A stretch of DNA of 64,000 bases from Owenia fusiformis. Its lineage: Eukaryota > Annelida > Polychaeta > Sabellida > Oweniidae. The notes under the pieces are model-generated. The model saw nothing but the letters and a program-made list of their open reading frames with translations, searched no databases and was not told where the DNA came from. This document shows positions 1 to 13,000 of this stretch, in pieces (within the stretch, counting starts at the first letter, position 1; the number at the start of each line of letters is the position of its first letter). The position numbers were made by a program, and so were the translations under genes. The DNA lies in NCBI GenBank assembly GCA_903813345.2, contig CAIIXF020000012.1:17365520-17429519 (forward strand), given 5' to 3'.

Positions 1-465
1 GTTGGTAAAATTTTGCACAATATCTAATTTTAGGCATGTTTGTTCTTGTAATTTCTTCAAAATTCAAGACTGAGAATAAATTGTGGCATCAACAAAAGTT
101 TTAGACCTTTCTCTAAAACATGTGATAATATGAGCCAATTCATGCATGTATTAAGGTAAATATAGCCTGTTGCAGGGGTTCACTTTTTTTGCACCACACT
201 GTACTAACTTGCCACTTAGGCTTGTACTTATTCTTGAAATGAACTTCAAATCCATGTTCAAAGTATCAAAGTGCTATCTTATAGGGGATGATAAACACCA
301 TTAGACAGACATCATCGTTTTGCGATAATCATTTTAAAAACTACCAAATATCAAACAAAATAAGCTGATAACCAAACTGTTCTTACTATAAACTGACTAG
401 TTTTACTCTCACATTTTTATGTTGTTTCACCTAATTGTGTAGTTCTATATGAAATAAAAGAGAGG
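1..465. other. Upstream intron sequence, no gene recognised
   Basis: AT-rich DNA before the minisatellite. I found no segment with PARN-family coding similarity, so the preceding exon is probably outside the window. Confidence 0.5.
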
Positions 466-476
466 AATATTGTGTT

Positions 477-1018
477 GTTGTAGAGAATTTGAAGAGAGAG
501 AGAGTTACATGAATGTTGTTTTGTTGTAGAGAATTTGAAGAGAGAGGGGGAGTTACATATATGTCGTTTTGTTGTAGAGAATTTGATGAGAGAGAGTTAC
601 ATGTATGTCGTTTTGTTGTAGAGAATTTGAAGAGAGAGAGAGTTACATGAATGTTGTTTTGTTGTAGAGAATTTGAAGAGAGAGGGGGAGTTACATATAT
701 GTCGTTTTGTTGTAGAGAATTTGATGAGAGAGAGTTACAGGAATATTTTTTTGTTGTAGAGAATTTGATGAGAGAGAGTTACATGTATGTCGTTTTGTTG
801 TAGAGAATTTGATGAGAGAGAGTTACATATATGTCGTTTTGTTGTAGAGAATTTGAAGAGAGAGAGAGGGAGTTACATATATGTTGTTTTGTTGTAGAGA
901 ATTTGATGAGAGAGAGTTACAGGAATATTGTTTTGTTGTAGAGAATTTGATGAGAGAGAGTTACATGTATGTCGTTTTGTTGTAGAGAATTTGATGAGAG
1001 AGAGTTACAGGAATATTG
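477..1018. repeat. 44-bp minisatellite carrying a splice-acceptor unit (12 copies)
   Basis: The core GTTGTAGAGAATTT starts at 477, 523, 571, 615, 661, 709, 753, 797, 841, 891, 935 and 979. The spacing is 44 bp in most cases, with 46, 48 or 50 in units that have longer GA runs. The last copy runs straight into coding sequence, so the unit consists of an intron end (TTTTGTTGTAG) plus about 24 bases of exon. Confidence 0.92.
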
Positions 1019-1092
1019 TTCAGCAGTTGCTGTGTGGCTGTCAAAGGCGAAAGATGGTGAAACTTTTGATCTGAATGTGGATAAAAGAAATG
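986..1092 (+). CDS. PNLDC1: PNLDC1-like exon (first in window)
   Basis: The exon begins after TTGTTGTAG and ends AAT-G before GTAATA. It reads EFDERELQEYCSAVAVWLSK, then KDGETFDLNVDKRN, the region that in PARN is the R3H insert. The first base completes a split codon (phase 2) and the end is phase 1. The chosen acceptor is the twelfth and last copy of a 44-bp minisatellite unit; earlier copies are followed by in-frame stops (for example TGA at 951-953), so the last copy is the likely start. Confidence 0.8.
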
Positions 1093-4000
1093 GTAATATC
1101 TCTCTTCTAATGCTAGACACCTATTGTTTTACAATGTTTTTTTACACATTAATAAATCAAATAAATGCCAAATAAAACTAATGACATTTAGTTCAATATG
1201 ATCATAATTTCAGTTATTTATGGTTAATATATACCAGGCCCGTAAGTCACTTATCTCCAAGGGGGGTGCGGTTTTAACTAAAGAGAAAATAAAATTGTCA
1301 ATTTTTTGCCGCGTAAATCAAATTGTGTAAGTCAAAGGGGGGGGGGGGGTCGGTTACTTCCTATATTTTGCAGTATTTTATTGTTTTCGTATTGTTTTTA
1401 GACTAAATATTGTATGAGCAATTTGAAGAAACACTGGAATAGGGGGAGGGTGTACTAGAAGGGCATAAATGCCCGAGAACTTTTACCAGTTCAAGATCAC
1501 ATTCAGTGATTTCTGGACCCTTTCAATTTATCTATTTATAAGAAATTCATATTTTTCAATCATTTTCTTCTTAGGGGGGCAGCAAGGAAAATTTTACTAA
1601 TTCAAGATGCTGTCTGGTTAATTCTGAGCATTTTTAATGTGTTTGAGTAAATGAATGCTTTTAGTTTTTGGGGTGGGTTGCCAGAAATTTTTATGTTTTT
1701 ATGATTTCATTATGTCACTTGGTGACTTCTATTCACTTTTAAAGTGTTTGAAATTAACAGATGCAACTTCCAAACTTGTGAGGAGTGACCCACTCCCCCT
1801 AGAAAATTTTTCACTTTTGAGATGCCATTTGGTGCTTTCTGGGCACTTTTAAAGTGAATGAGTAAATAAAAAATGTGAATTTTTTTCAAATTCTTTTTGG
1901 GGATGTCAAAGAGAATGAGAGGGTGAAGTGGGGTGGAGTGCCAGAGGGGTAGCAAGGGGTTGTCCCCAAGAAACATAATGACCATATCAAGGTGCCATTT
2001 GATGATGTCTGGGCACTTTAAAAATGTCTGAGACAATACATGAAATTCAGAATTTTCTCAATTGTTTTGTGGGGGATGTGAAAGGTGGCCAACTCTTCTA
2101 GAACATTTTACAATTTTAAGATGATATTTGGTGCTTCTGGGCACTTTTAAAGTGTATGAGCCAATCGAAAAAAAATTGAAAAACAATTACATTCATTTAA
2201 ATTTTTGGGGGTGTCAAAGGGGGATGCCAGAGGGGGAGGTGGGATTAGGGTGCCAGAGGGGGAGCAAGTGTTTTTCCCCCATATCTGCCCCCAGAAACAT
2301 TGACCATATCAAGATGCTTTATCTGGGCACTTTAAAAGTGTCTGAGACAATGCATGAAATTCAGAATTTTTGTCAAATGTTTTGTGGGGGATGTGAGGGG
2401 TGGCCTACTTCCCTGGAAAATTTTACAATTTTAAGATGTTATTTGGTGCTTTCTGTATGACTCAATAAAAAATTTGAAAAAAATCAAACAATATTTTGGG
2501 GGATGTCAAAGGGGGAGGGGTGCAGAGGGGGAGGTGTGGTGGGGATGCAAGAGGGCGAGTAAGTGTTAGTCTCCCAGAATCATTGACGATATCAAGGAGC
2601 TATTGGATGATGTCTGGGCACTTTACATGTGTCTGAGATGATACATAAAATAAATTCAGAACTTTTCAATTGTTTTGTTTTGGGTGTGAGGGGTGGCCCA
2701 CTCCCCCTAGAAAACTTTACAATTTTAAAACGCTATTTAGTGCTCTCTGGGCACTTTCAAAATGTATGAGTCAATTAAAAAATTGAGAAAATCACAAACA
2801 GCATGGGGTGTCCAGGGGGGCGAGGGCGCCAGAGGGGGAGGTGGGGTGTTGTGGGGATTACGAAGGGGAGCAAGTGTTAGTCCCCAAGGGGTGGCTCACT
2901 CCCTCTAGAAAATTTTACAATTTTAAGATGCTATTTGATGCTTTAGTGTATAAGATTATGCAAAAAATTACAAAAAAATTATTTTTTTGGGGGGTGTCAA
3001 AGGGGGGTGCGGTCGCACCCATCGCACCCCCCCCCCCCCCCCCCCCCCCATCTGACGGGCCTGTATACTGCTGTTGGTGAAAAAAGACATGATTATGTTT
3101 TTCAGTTTTCATACCCATAAGAAAATATTGTCACTACTTTTAGATGGAATTTAGACTGGTATATTAGAATATGGCAATGTCTGTCAAAAGGATTGTCTTT
3201 GTGGTGAAAATAAATCATTTGTGTTGATGGTTTGAATCCCCCTAAAATACCACATAGGCTTATAAACATTGTACATGTATGTGATTTTCATGGAGTTCAT
3301 GCATTGACACACTTGTCATGTTGTGAAGATAATCACATTATATATGATAGAACTGTTGAAGCTGACAGCACTATCCTAAGGGCTTATACGCTGTATATCA
3401 CTATTATGTATACTCATTCTACCAGGAATGTCAATCCTGGTAACAAATGGATTCACATTTAGGTGAATTTTGGATTTTCATCATCTTAACCAGGGTTCAA
3501 GACTAAGGTCGAGAACGTGATTACCACAATTGAATATGTAGGCACTTAGTCCATTACTCAGTAGGCAACCAGTCCACTGCCAAGAGCAAAAAATGTTCAC
3601 CATTGGCAGTAAGGCAGCTGTGGGTTTTGAAGCCTGATTTTCACTGAGAAGGAGGTTGATTTGTATTCCAATACCATACCGTAGTACAATGTTTGTATGT
3701 AATGTTTAATGTAATTTTCAGATGTCATAGAGTATATTGTTCACATGGAACTGAGGCAAAGGTTTGACACTGTCTGGACCAGACGTCAAGGAGACAAGGT
3801 ACAGTTAGACCTGTGTAACACCTTTGGTACTGTAACTCAAATGGGTATTCAAGTTAAAAAGGGGGGGTCGTTTGTTTATATGTCTTGTCAAAGCGTCCAA
3901 CAGAAGAATCAAATTTAAGTTCACTTATACTATTATTATTGCAAATATTTACTAAGCTAGACATTAATTATATTGATTACCTTGATCCATTGTTTTCAGA

Positions 4001-7000
4001 TATCCTCTCGCTTTTCTGTTAATATAATCCTATTCTATAATCCTTAATTTTTATCCTATTACACCCCAGTCACATTTCCTACGGCGATCTTGCAGTCTAT
4101 CATTTCTGCGGCCAGTAACATTTTCTACGCTTGCCGTGGAATTTCTGCGCTCTCATACTTTTGCAGTCACATTTCCCACGGCAGCCGCATGGTGATCGTG
4201 ATCGTGAAACATTCACAAATAATGATTCAATCGTGTTGAGCCAGTTGATTTCTACGGGGACCTCAGAAATGAACAAATATTATAACTCCGATTTATAATT
4301 TCTACAGCGACCCTGCGGCCTGTAAAAAACTGGATACGCCATACGGAGGCCGCAAGGCGAGCGTAGTTTTCCTACGCTCGCCGCAAAAATACACTGATTT
4401 AATTGATCTGCGGTTGACGCACGGCCTCCGTACGACAAATGTGACTGGGGTTTTAGAAACGATTTTCAGTTATTCGAGTGTGCTGTAAAATTCCTTAAAA
4501 TCTACAATCCTTTGCTCAATTAATCCTCAATTAATCCAATCCTCAATTCTATCCTATTAAAACGTTTCACTTATTCGTATGGTATATTCTACTTAAAATG
4601 CTATACAAAGTTAAGGCGTTATAAAAAAGTAATCCAATGGCTAATCCTCAACTAGTATTTTCACGGTAATTGTTCAAAACGAACTGCCCCGTGCAAAAAT
4701 CACTCTTTGCATAAATACGGTTTTCAAGAAAGGGGAGGTCCAAATTCGGACACAGCAATATGATTGGAGGAGGGGTAATTTTGATAGACACTTTGGTCTT
4801 TCTATACCCTAGGCCACGTGTCCACAGGAACCTGACAAAGGAATATATGAATGCCAGGCTGATGTAGGACGGTCAAAGTAAAAAGGGGGATTTCTGCCTT
4901 GGGCCAAATTCAAGTTTTACCATTTTTAAATGTCCCTTTCTATCTACTGTAGTTAAACATACCTTAATTAAATGGATCAAGGTCATAGTTAAGTATTACA
5001 ACATGAAATTATGACATGAAAATTACAGCATAAAAATACAACATAAAACACTGACACAATATCAAACTTGGCACTTTTAACATGTTCCTTCTAAAAAGCT
5101 AGTTGCGATTAAGGCGATATGCCCAGTAAATAAACATTTAGGCAAGATAACATTTGCATTTTTTTAATGAAGTTTCGTGCATGTAATCACCACACCTGTA
5201 TAGGTTTGTTCTTTCATTGTAAACAAAATATGAGATACGGAACGATAGAACACTGTTTTATAATTAATACAACATATAAAATTAGGCACTTACATGCGCC
5301 TTCACATATAACTTTATATATACTTTCCTTAATGCTAAAAAATAAAGAGTGTCCCTTCAAAAGACAATAAATGGGCGTGCCAAAAAGCACAAGTTTACAA
5401 TATAAAATATAATACTGCCCATATGCATAAAAGCACAAGCTGTTTATCGGTTGGACACAATTCTATATTCTTCTGCCATTAAGTCAGTAGTGCAAGAATT
5501 CAAGACATTAGCTTCTAAATGTTAAACAAAAGTTTTCAGTTGAATCAACAAAAGGTATCACGAGAAGAGAGCAAAGGGATTGTTACAGCAAAATCAAGTG
5601 TCCGAACATTTTGATTTGTGTGCACTAATAATTTCTAGCACTGAAATAAACTTGCAGATAACAGTGGAGAAAGTACCTGCATGTGAAAAACAGAAGCTAG
5701 AACTTACTGATGATTTCTCACAAGTGAAACTTGAAAATAGGTAGGCATGTCAATTATTTTTTACAATTCTGGCTGCCATTTAAGCCATTTTTCAAATTGA
5801 CTTACCAATTTGAATCGTTTCATTTTTCTTCTTTAAAAGAGACTTTCATGTACATCTACCTAATACTAGACTCTGACACTCCGATGACTCCCTGATTATA
5901 AGGACACAAATAAGATTACAATGTACCAGTGTTTCAAAGTATACTTAAATATAAAATATCAACAAGAGCTTAACAGTTAAAAAATGATGACACATCAAAA
6001 ATGGCCACAATTTATCAAGAATCCAAGATGGCCACCATGTCTTTCAAAAAACAGTAAAACAACAATAAAATTAATTTTTAACAAAAAATCTGCAAATCCA
6101 CGCTTGAATTGCTAAATTATATGCTTTTTTCTCAGGATTATGGATTCTCTTCTTGGTTTCACAAGGATATTCCGACTGCTGATACAACATAAAAAGGTAA
6201 GAGAAGTCTTGATAAAGTCAATTTCTAGTTCAATAAACATGATATTCATCTGTAACTTGGAATATTCTGGAAATTGGCTTCTAGTTTACAAGTCAAAGTA
6301 TTCACTGATACCAGCCTTTTTATTATTGTGATGTGTGATTGCATCACTGTTCAACATTCTATCTACTTACTTCATGTATACATGTATAGACTTACATGTA
6401 ATAAGGGCTGATATTCATCAAAACATTTGTCAAGTGGTAGTGTTTTATGTTGTACTTATCATGATGGTCAATCATTTCTCAATTTGCAATTAGAACCTTG
6501 ATCCATTTTCATTAGGATATGTTTTATTTTAACCCTTAAACAGTAAAGTTACACAGAGGGCTGGTGCCATTAATTTGAAGAGTGAAAAGAGTGAGCATTT
6601 AAACATTAATTTTTAAATTAGACAGAATGGAACCAATAAATGGCATCATGAGAAGGGAACAAGGAGATTACTACAACAAAATGTTCATGACATTTTTTGG
6701 AAGTTAATAGCTGGGACATTATTTATCAGCTAAAGACCTGCACTGAATGTCTAGATTATTTGAAATTCTTCCAGGTAGCATGAATTATTAGTACACTAAA
6801 GTTAGGAAAATGAAGGGTACAAAGACAGGGAGGGAGGAGGGGGGGGGGGTACTCCAAGATTTGAGACTAGTTAAATCAGAATTAAATACTATTGAATCAG
6901 GTCCAAAATAATGAAACTAAAAAGTTCTTTGATCAATATGCCTGAGCAGTATTGCAAATTATATTGCATAAGGTCTTAGAAGAATCACTCACACCTCATA

Positions 7001-10000
7001 CTGAAATAATCAAGTGATAAATCCCTCTCATAGAAAATATCAATTTAAAGAAACAGTACATTTCCCATTCTGGTATGCCAGAGCCCTTCTTATCTGCCAT
7101 TTGCGAAGGATAAAGACAAAGGGGGTGCGGCTATATCGCGATGTACATTTCCAGGTCCATAAGTTACCTTTTGCCAAGGGGTTCACTTTTCCAAAAATTC
7201 CATGGGGTTCACATTTGACAACTTTGGCTGAAAATTAGTTGAAAAGTGCTCAGAATGGTGAAAAACTGTATGATTTTAAAATGTTTTTTTGGCCAAGGGT
7301 TGGGAGGGGGGGGGGGGGGGGTTCAGTCGAACTTCTCGGATCTGCATAAAAATTTATGTTACACTGGTCCCCCTTGATTTGCTTCTCCCAAGCAACTATA
7401 AGGTTAGTGACAACAACTACTACTCAGGTAGGGAATGGCCTCAACATACATTCAGGGGATAAGAGTGCAAGTGGGCTATAAAGTCTGAGCTTGTTTCCCA
7501 CTTGAGCAAACACGAGGTGCAGACAAGTGGGTCGTTTGCAAGGTGCAGGCTTTTGTGGAACTCATACATTTCGAGTTCCTCAAAAGTGATCCTAGATAAG
7601 GGGCACCTTAGATTGAGGACCAATTTTGGATATTCTACAAAAAAAATTGGTTTTATGTGCATTGTCGTCTGAATCTGTAGACGTAGAGGGTTCTGGGGAA
7701 ACCTGTCTTTGTGGCTGTGGGGACTCCTGCCGATCCCCTAGTTGATCTGATTGTTTGTTCGGGTGAACTACATCGTTCTTGTTGTTCTTTTTGTTCTGGT
7801 TCTGTAATAGTTTCATTACCTAAGATGATTTCAATGGTGATAGGTTTTTCCTCTTGTTTTGTCGTTTTTGGTGCAGGCGCATGCTGCTTTAGGTGTTTTT
7901 TGAAGTTCTTCTTGTTGGCGAGCTCTTCCCCACAAATTTCACATTGGTATACTGGAAAACATTAAACGGGGGTCCCATGAGTATTAGACCCTTGAATAAT
8001 GTGTCATCCTGTTCAAACAAGGGCAGTCTCTTGACATTGAATCAGGCCTGAAATAAATAAAATTGGAAAGTACTTGATCAATATTCCTTAGCAATATTGG
8101 AAATTATATTACATGGGGTCTTAGAGATAGGTTCAACCTATCCCCACTCCAACAAAAAGCAATTTTGTAAAACAATTTGAAAAAACATTAACAAATTGTA
8201 TTTTGAAATGCGAAGAATGCGCCATGTATAATGTAAATTAAAAAAAATTTTGGGGTTGAACCCCCTTACCCCCGCAGTTGAAGAGTCCAAGAAACATTGT
8301 CCGAGGCCACCAGTCAATGCCTTGAATTATTTTGAATTTGTTCATTTCATGTAAAACTTTTTAATATCCCAATACAGGAATACTTCTGTTCTAATGTTGA
8401 AATTATCTTTAAGCATCTGAAAGTTGGTTAACAAGTTCTGCTTGCTCCCTGCTTAATCTAGCTTTTTCAAAGTCCTTTTATATTATGATCTGGTCCAAAT
8501 CCATTTTGTTTATTAACTAATCAGTTTTTTGGTGCATCTTCCAAATGGTTTAGGTCATGGAGTTATACTCGGATTGTCCTCATTTATCATACACCTTAAA
8601 TGTTTGATATGTGTATGTATTAAGTCTAGCTCACAAGTTACATCCTTTTTTCATATATCACTGCACTTGGTTCAGTAAGCAGACCTTTATGCACAAATCA
8701 ACATTAGTACATTACCAATAGAGTTTGGTCAGGTCTCATTAGTAATTCATTTTACAAGTCATGATTTAATGTCATTGTCAGTGTGTGGTCAACTGGTCAA
8801 ATCCATTCATAAAGCCTTGCATCACTGGTTTTGTAAAGGTTCATGAATAGGGTAGACTGTAAATCTAGTAAATCTAGTAAATCTCGTAAATCTAGTAAAC
8901 CTAGTAAATCTAGTAAAATCTTGTAAAATCTTGTAAACTTTGTAGGGACCATTCATTTGATATCAATGTCAGTCTCTATGTAAGAGTATTGGTGATTATG
9001 ATTCCTTTTACAACATTAGAAAAATACCTTCTCTGCATTAAAATTCAGAGTCATTCCTTTCATCAAATAATCAATATACAAATTTTTTAACAAAATTGTG
9101 AAATATTATAATAAAAAAGAATGTTTAAGGGGCTGATATGATATGGCTTTAAACTATTAATTACAAGGAATACAAGGAACATATCATCATCAAAACGTAA
9201 ATGGAAAGCATTGTAGAAATGCCATACTATACTTTATGTATAGGTAAAGCAAATAGATCAATCAGTAAGTTGTCTCACTAGATTCCCCTTACTACAGCAT
9301 TTGATGTTTTTTTAATTATTTTTTGGGGGTTGGCAAAAATCAATTTTGAAATTGCCATTTATCCATTCCTCTCACATTGGAACTTCTACAAATATTGTCA
9401 ATTGAACAGCATCTCCAAAAAATAAGCAATAACTAAATTATCTGATAGGCTAAGCATTATAACATTTTGTGAGGGAAAAACAAGCCTGTGTCATTTAGAT
9501 GGTACGCATTGTCCCCTCAGTCCTTAATTATGTAACTTAATTTGTTAATCACTGTTAATAGAGCATGCTTCTTGGGTGGGTTGTGTATGATGATAAAATG
9601 GGTGTACCATTTGATAACCATTTTGTTATCCAGTACTAACATATAGTTGTTTTGTAACTAAATATAATGAAATAAAAGGTAGAATTTTTTCTACATGTTC
9701 ATTTCATTCATACAAAGGCATTTTCAGTGCTTTTTCGACATTTGCACTTTATATCTTAGACATTGAATAATCAAGTTTTTACAAGATTTTACAAGATTTT
9801 ACTAGATTTACTAGATTTACTAGTTTTACTAGATTTACTAGATTTACTAGATTTACAGTCTACCCATGAATAGAGACATTTTCATGTAAATTGTATTGAA
9901 GAATCCATATATCTCACACATCATTGTCTGTAGTATCCTAGAATATTTAATGGTCCTTTGTTTGATGCCTTCCTCACACAAAACCATCAGGTAAGAGAAT

Positions 10001-13000
10001 GGAAAGGTATTTCCCATTCATTCCGGCCTGGACTGGACGCACCAATGTAATATTAAACATAACATACATGTATGTGTACTTCATAGTTTATTCCAACTCC
10101 CTTTTAAATGGTATGAGCTACATTTCATCTCAAAAGCACTGTATATGACCTGTATCTAAAAAGTGTTCTTATATCAAGGTGATCCTCCTTTTTAAACTGA
10201 AGTTGTCTGGCTGCTTATCAACTATATTATTCAAAACATTTATTAGTGATCATCTCTTACATGTATTTAGCGAGAAGCAGATCTCATTTAAAGCGGAACC
10301 ATGTGTCCATAAATCTACAGTAAACACTTTTCCATGTATTTTCCTTGCTTTATCTTATTCCAGCCACTGGTTGGCCACAATATGTTAACAGATCTCTTAT
10401 TGATGTATTTTCCTTGCTTATCTTATTCCAGCCACTGGTTGGCCACAATATGTTAACAGATCTCCTATTGATGTATGACAAATTCCACCAACCTCTACCT
10501 GACTCTTACAAAGAATTCAAAAATGAACTACACCGGATTTTCCCAACAATTATTGACACAAAACACATTTCCTCAAACCTCAGGAAGGTAAGAGCCTTCA
10601 TTATTTATAGGCATTTGAATAAGTTTAATGGTTTAATGTGCTTCTTCATATGAAAATCTTGTACTGAATTTTATATTGATTCTTTGATTTCATTACAATG
10701 ACATATCAGTACAGACGTACATGAAATACAGTGTAATTGATCATGGCCTCAAAGATTTTGACCTCTTCAACACAAACTTCTATTTAGTTTCTGGATGAGT
10801 AAGGGTTTGAAGGAGAAAAATGTTTTCATCAGTTTTAACAGTCCTATGTCATCATAGAAGTTACGACTCTTTAAATAAATATGGTAGTCTATTTTATACA
10901 CATAAACCCACTTGCGCCTGGGTGATACCTGAAATGTAATATTCAAAATATAATATTCTATTATATTTCCATTTAATTAAAAATTCACATACATTTAATT
11001 AAGTTGCATCACCTTTTTAACATTTTAGCTCTATGAAGGGACTGGTTTAATGGAATCTACAAATCTGATGGATCTCTATACAGCTTTAAATAGGTAAATA
11101 TTGGTATTTCTGATATGATATATCAATACATAACGTATTATTAATTTCAGACATAGGTCGATAATTTCAAATGACTAGGTCTAGGCATGTCTAAGTAATA
11201 TATAGGTATATGCACCATATACTGTTGCTTCAAATCATTCAAAAACATACAAAAATGTGTTTTTTCTGTTCTTGCCATTATATACAGAATGTCATTTCTG
11301 GATTGCTTTTATACATGTACATGTACGTAGTATCAATGACATATCCTATATACGTAAATCCAATATTTTCATTGTTATGCTGTCTTTCAGCTACAAGGGC
11401 AGGTTCAAGGTTCTGTACTCACCTGATATATGTCATGGTGAAGCATTCTGGAGATATGGTAATTAAGCTTATTTCCTCATAACCTTATCATTTTAAAGAT
11501 CATTGCTTAAAGTCAAGCCAAAGAACTCTCAGCATTACACAGAATATATCAAGAACATAAGCTCAATAAACAGATCTTAAATACATGTACACTCCGCCAC
11601 TCGTGTCATGACATTGGATTCCTGTCTTGTCCTTTAAATAGCATATATCCTATGCACTGTATATGTAAGTGTCCCAGGTTGGCCCCACTTTTATATATGA
11701 GAATATTTGTGTTAACATTTCAGAAAGGGACCATCACCCACATGAAGCAGGCTATGACTCATTCATTGCAGGAAATGGTAAGTACATGGGAACATGGGCA
11801 TCAAAAGGGGATGGGGGTGGGGTGCGTTCGGTGCACACCCTTCTGAAATTGCCCAGATTGTGTTTTGATGAGATTCTTGGGAAATTTACAAAATATGCTG
11901 TTTTTTTTATCAGAAAAGATATGTAGTCCTGCTCAGTTTGCCAAAAAAGATCAACTTTGAAAATAAATTTACTGGGGGATGCCCCCGGACCCCCACAGAT
12001 GCATGGCCTTCAGGCACACAATCTGTTTACACACCACCTATATTTTCTGAAAAAAATGCACCCCTTTTAAAATATGGTTTCCTCATCCCTAGGTTATGTA
12101 CAATATTGAATATAAGCAAGAGCAACAGATTCATGAAATACAATATCAACAATTAGATTAAGAGATGGTTTGCGATGTTTTGCTGTACAGTAGTCAATCT
12201 GTCCTTTGATGGATGCCAAGATACTGTAGCTGATATGTGATCTCTATTTAGAAATAAAATGTAAAGCTTGGATTACTACCATGTCTCTATTGTTCATTCT
12301 TATGTTACAGTTTTCATCAGAATGTGCCACCTATTGTGCAATGAAGGAATCAAGTAGGTGATTGTATTTATTGTATGTATTTCAATTATAATATGATTTT
12401 TACAATAACAAGATATGAGAAAAAATGTCATACATTATTTATTTATATATTTCATAATTGAAACATCTGAGAAAAATAACTACTCAAGAGTCAAGATGTC
12501 CCCTACCTTCCCATATATACTATTCATAGTTAGTAAAAAGTGTATGAACCTTAATGGAGATAAAATAAGTCATTTGTGGTAAGTGTGATGAACAGGTGAT
12601 GCCACTGAAGCAAATTTCAAATTCTGCAAAACATTTTTCCCAATTAAGTAACAAAATCAGAACTAGAGGCAGCAGTTCCTGTACTTCCTGAGCCACGAAA
12701 AGTCACTGATCTGTGTCAAATTTAGCTGGCCTTGGCATGTGCTCATGTCTTACCTAACCTAAGATGTAAAACAATATTTGAATCTCTTGTAGATCCACTA
12801 GTGCTTCTCCCATGGAATTCTACCAGTATATGAGGACCATAGAACCATACAAAAACAAAATCAATGTTATCAGGGCATCACTCAATCATATAGTAAGTGT
12901 CATACAGTGAACCATACACTAACCTTAGACCCATACTCAGAGTCAAATGAATACAATTTGCATGTTAATATTTTTTAGCTTTTTTATGATATACTACATT

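Larger units (their letters stand above)
10588..12792. other. Introns between closely spaced exons, repeat-derived in part
   Basis: Four introns of 296 to 533 bp. The one at 11778-12310 contains GATGGGGGTGGGGTGCG and GGATGCCCCCGGACCCCC, strings typical of degraded G/C-rich MITEs. Nothing coding was seen apart from the exons. Confidence 0.4.

Noticed and set aside
1710-3118. Several 60-110 codon ORFs on both strands
   Set aside because: They lie in the tandem interior of the MITE and repeat the same low-complexity peptide; not coding.
7711-7965. 84-codon plus-strand ORF
   Set aside because: Antisense to the zinc-finger fragment, which has the recognisable C2H2 pattern on the minus strand.
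10179-10388. Plus-strand ORF ending in SSHWLATIC
   Set aside because: Wrong frame across the first copy of the duplicated acceptor; the coding frame starts at 10432.
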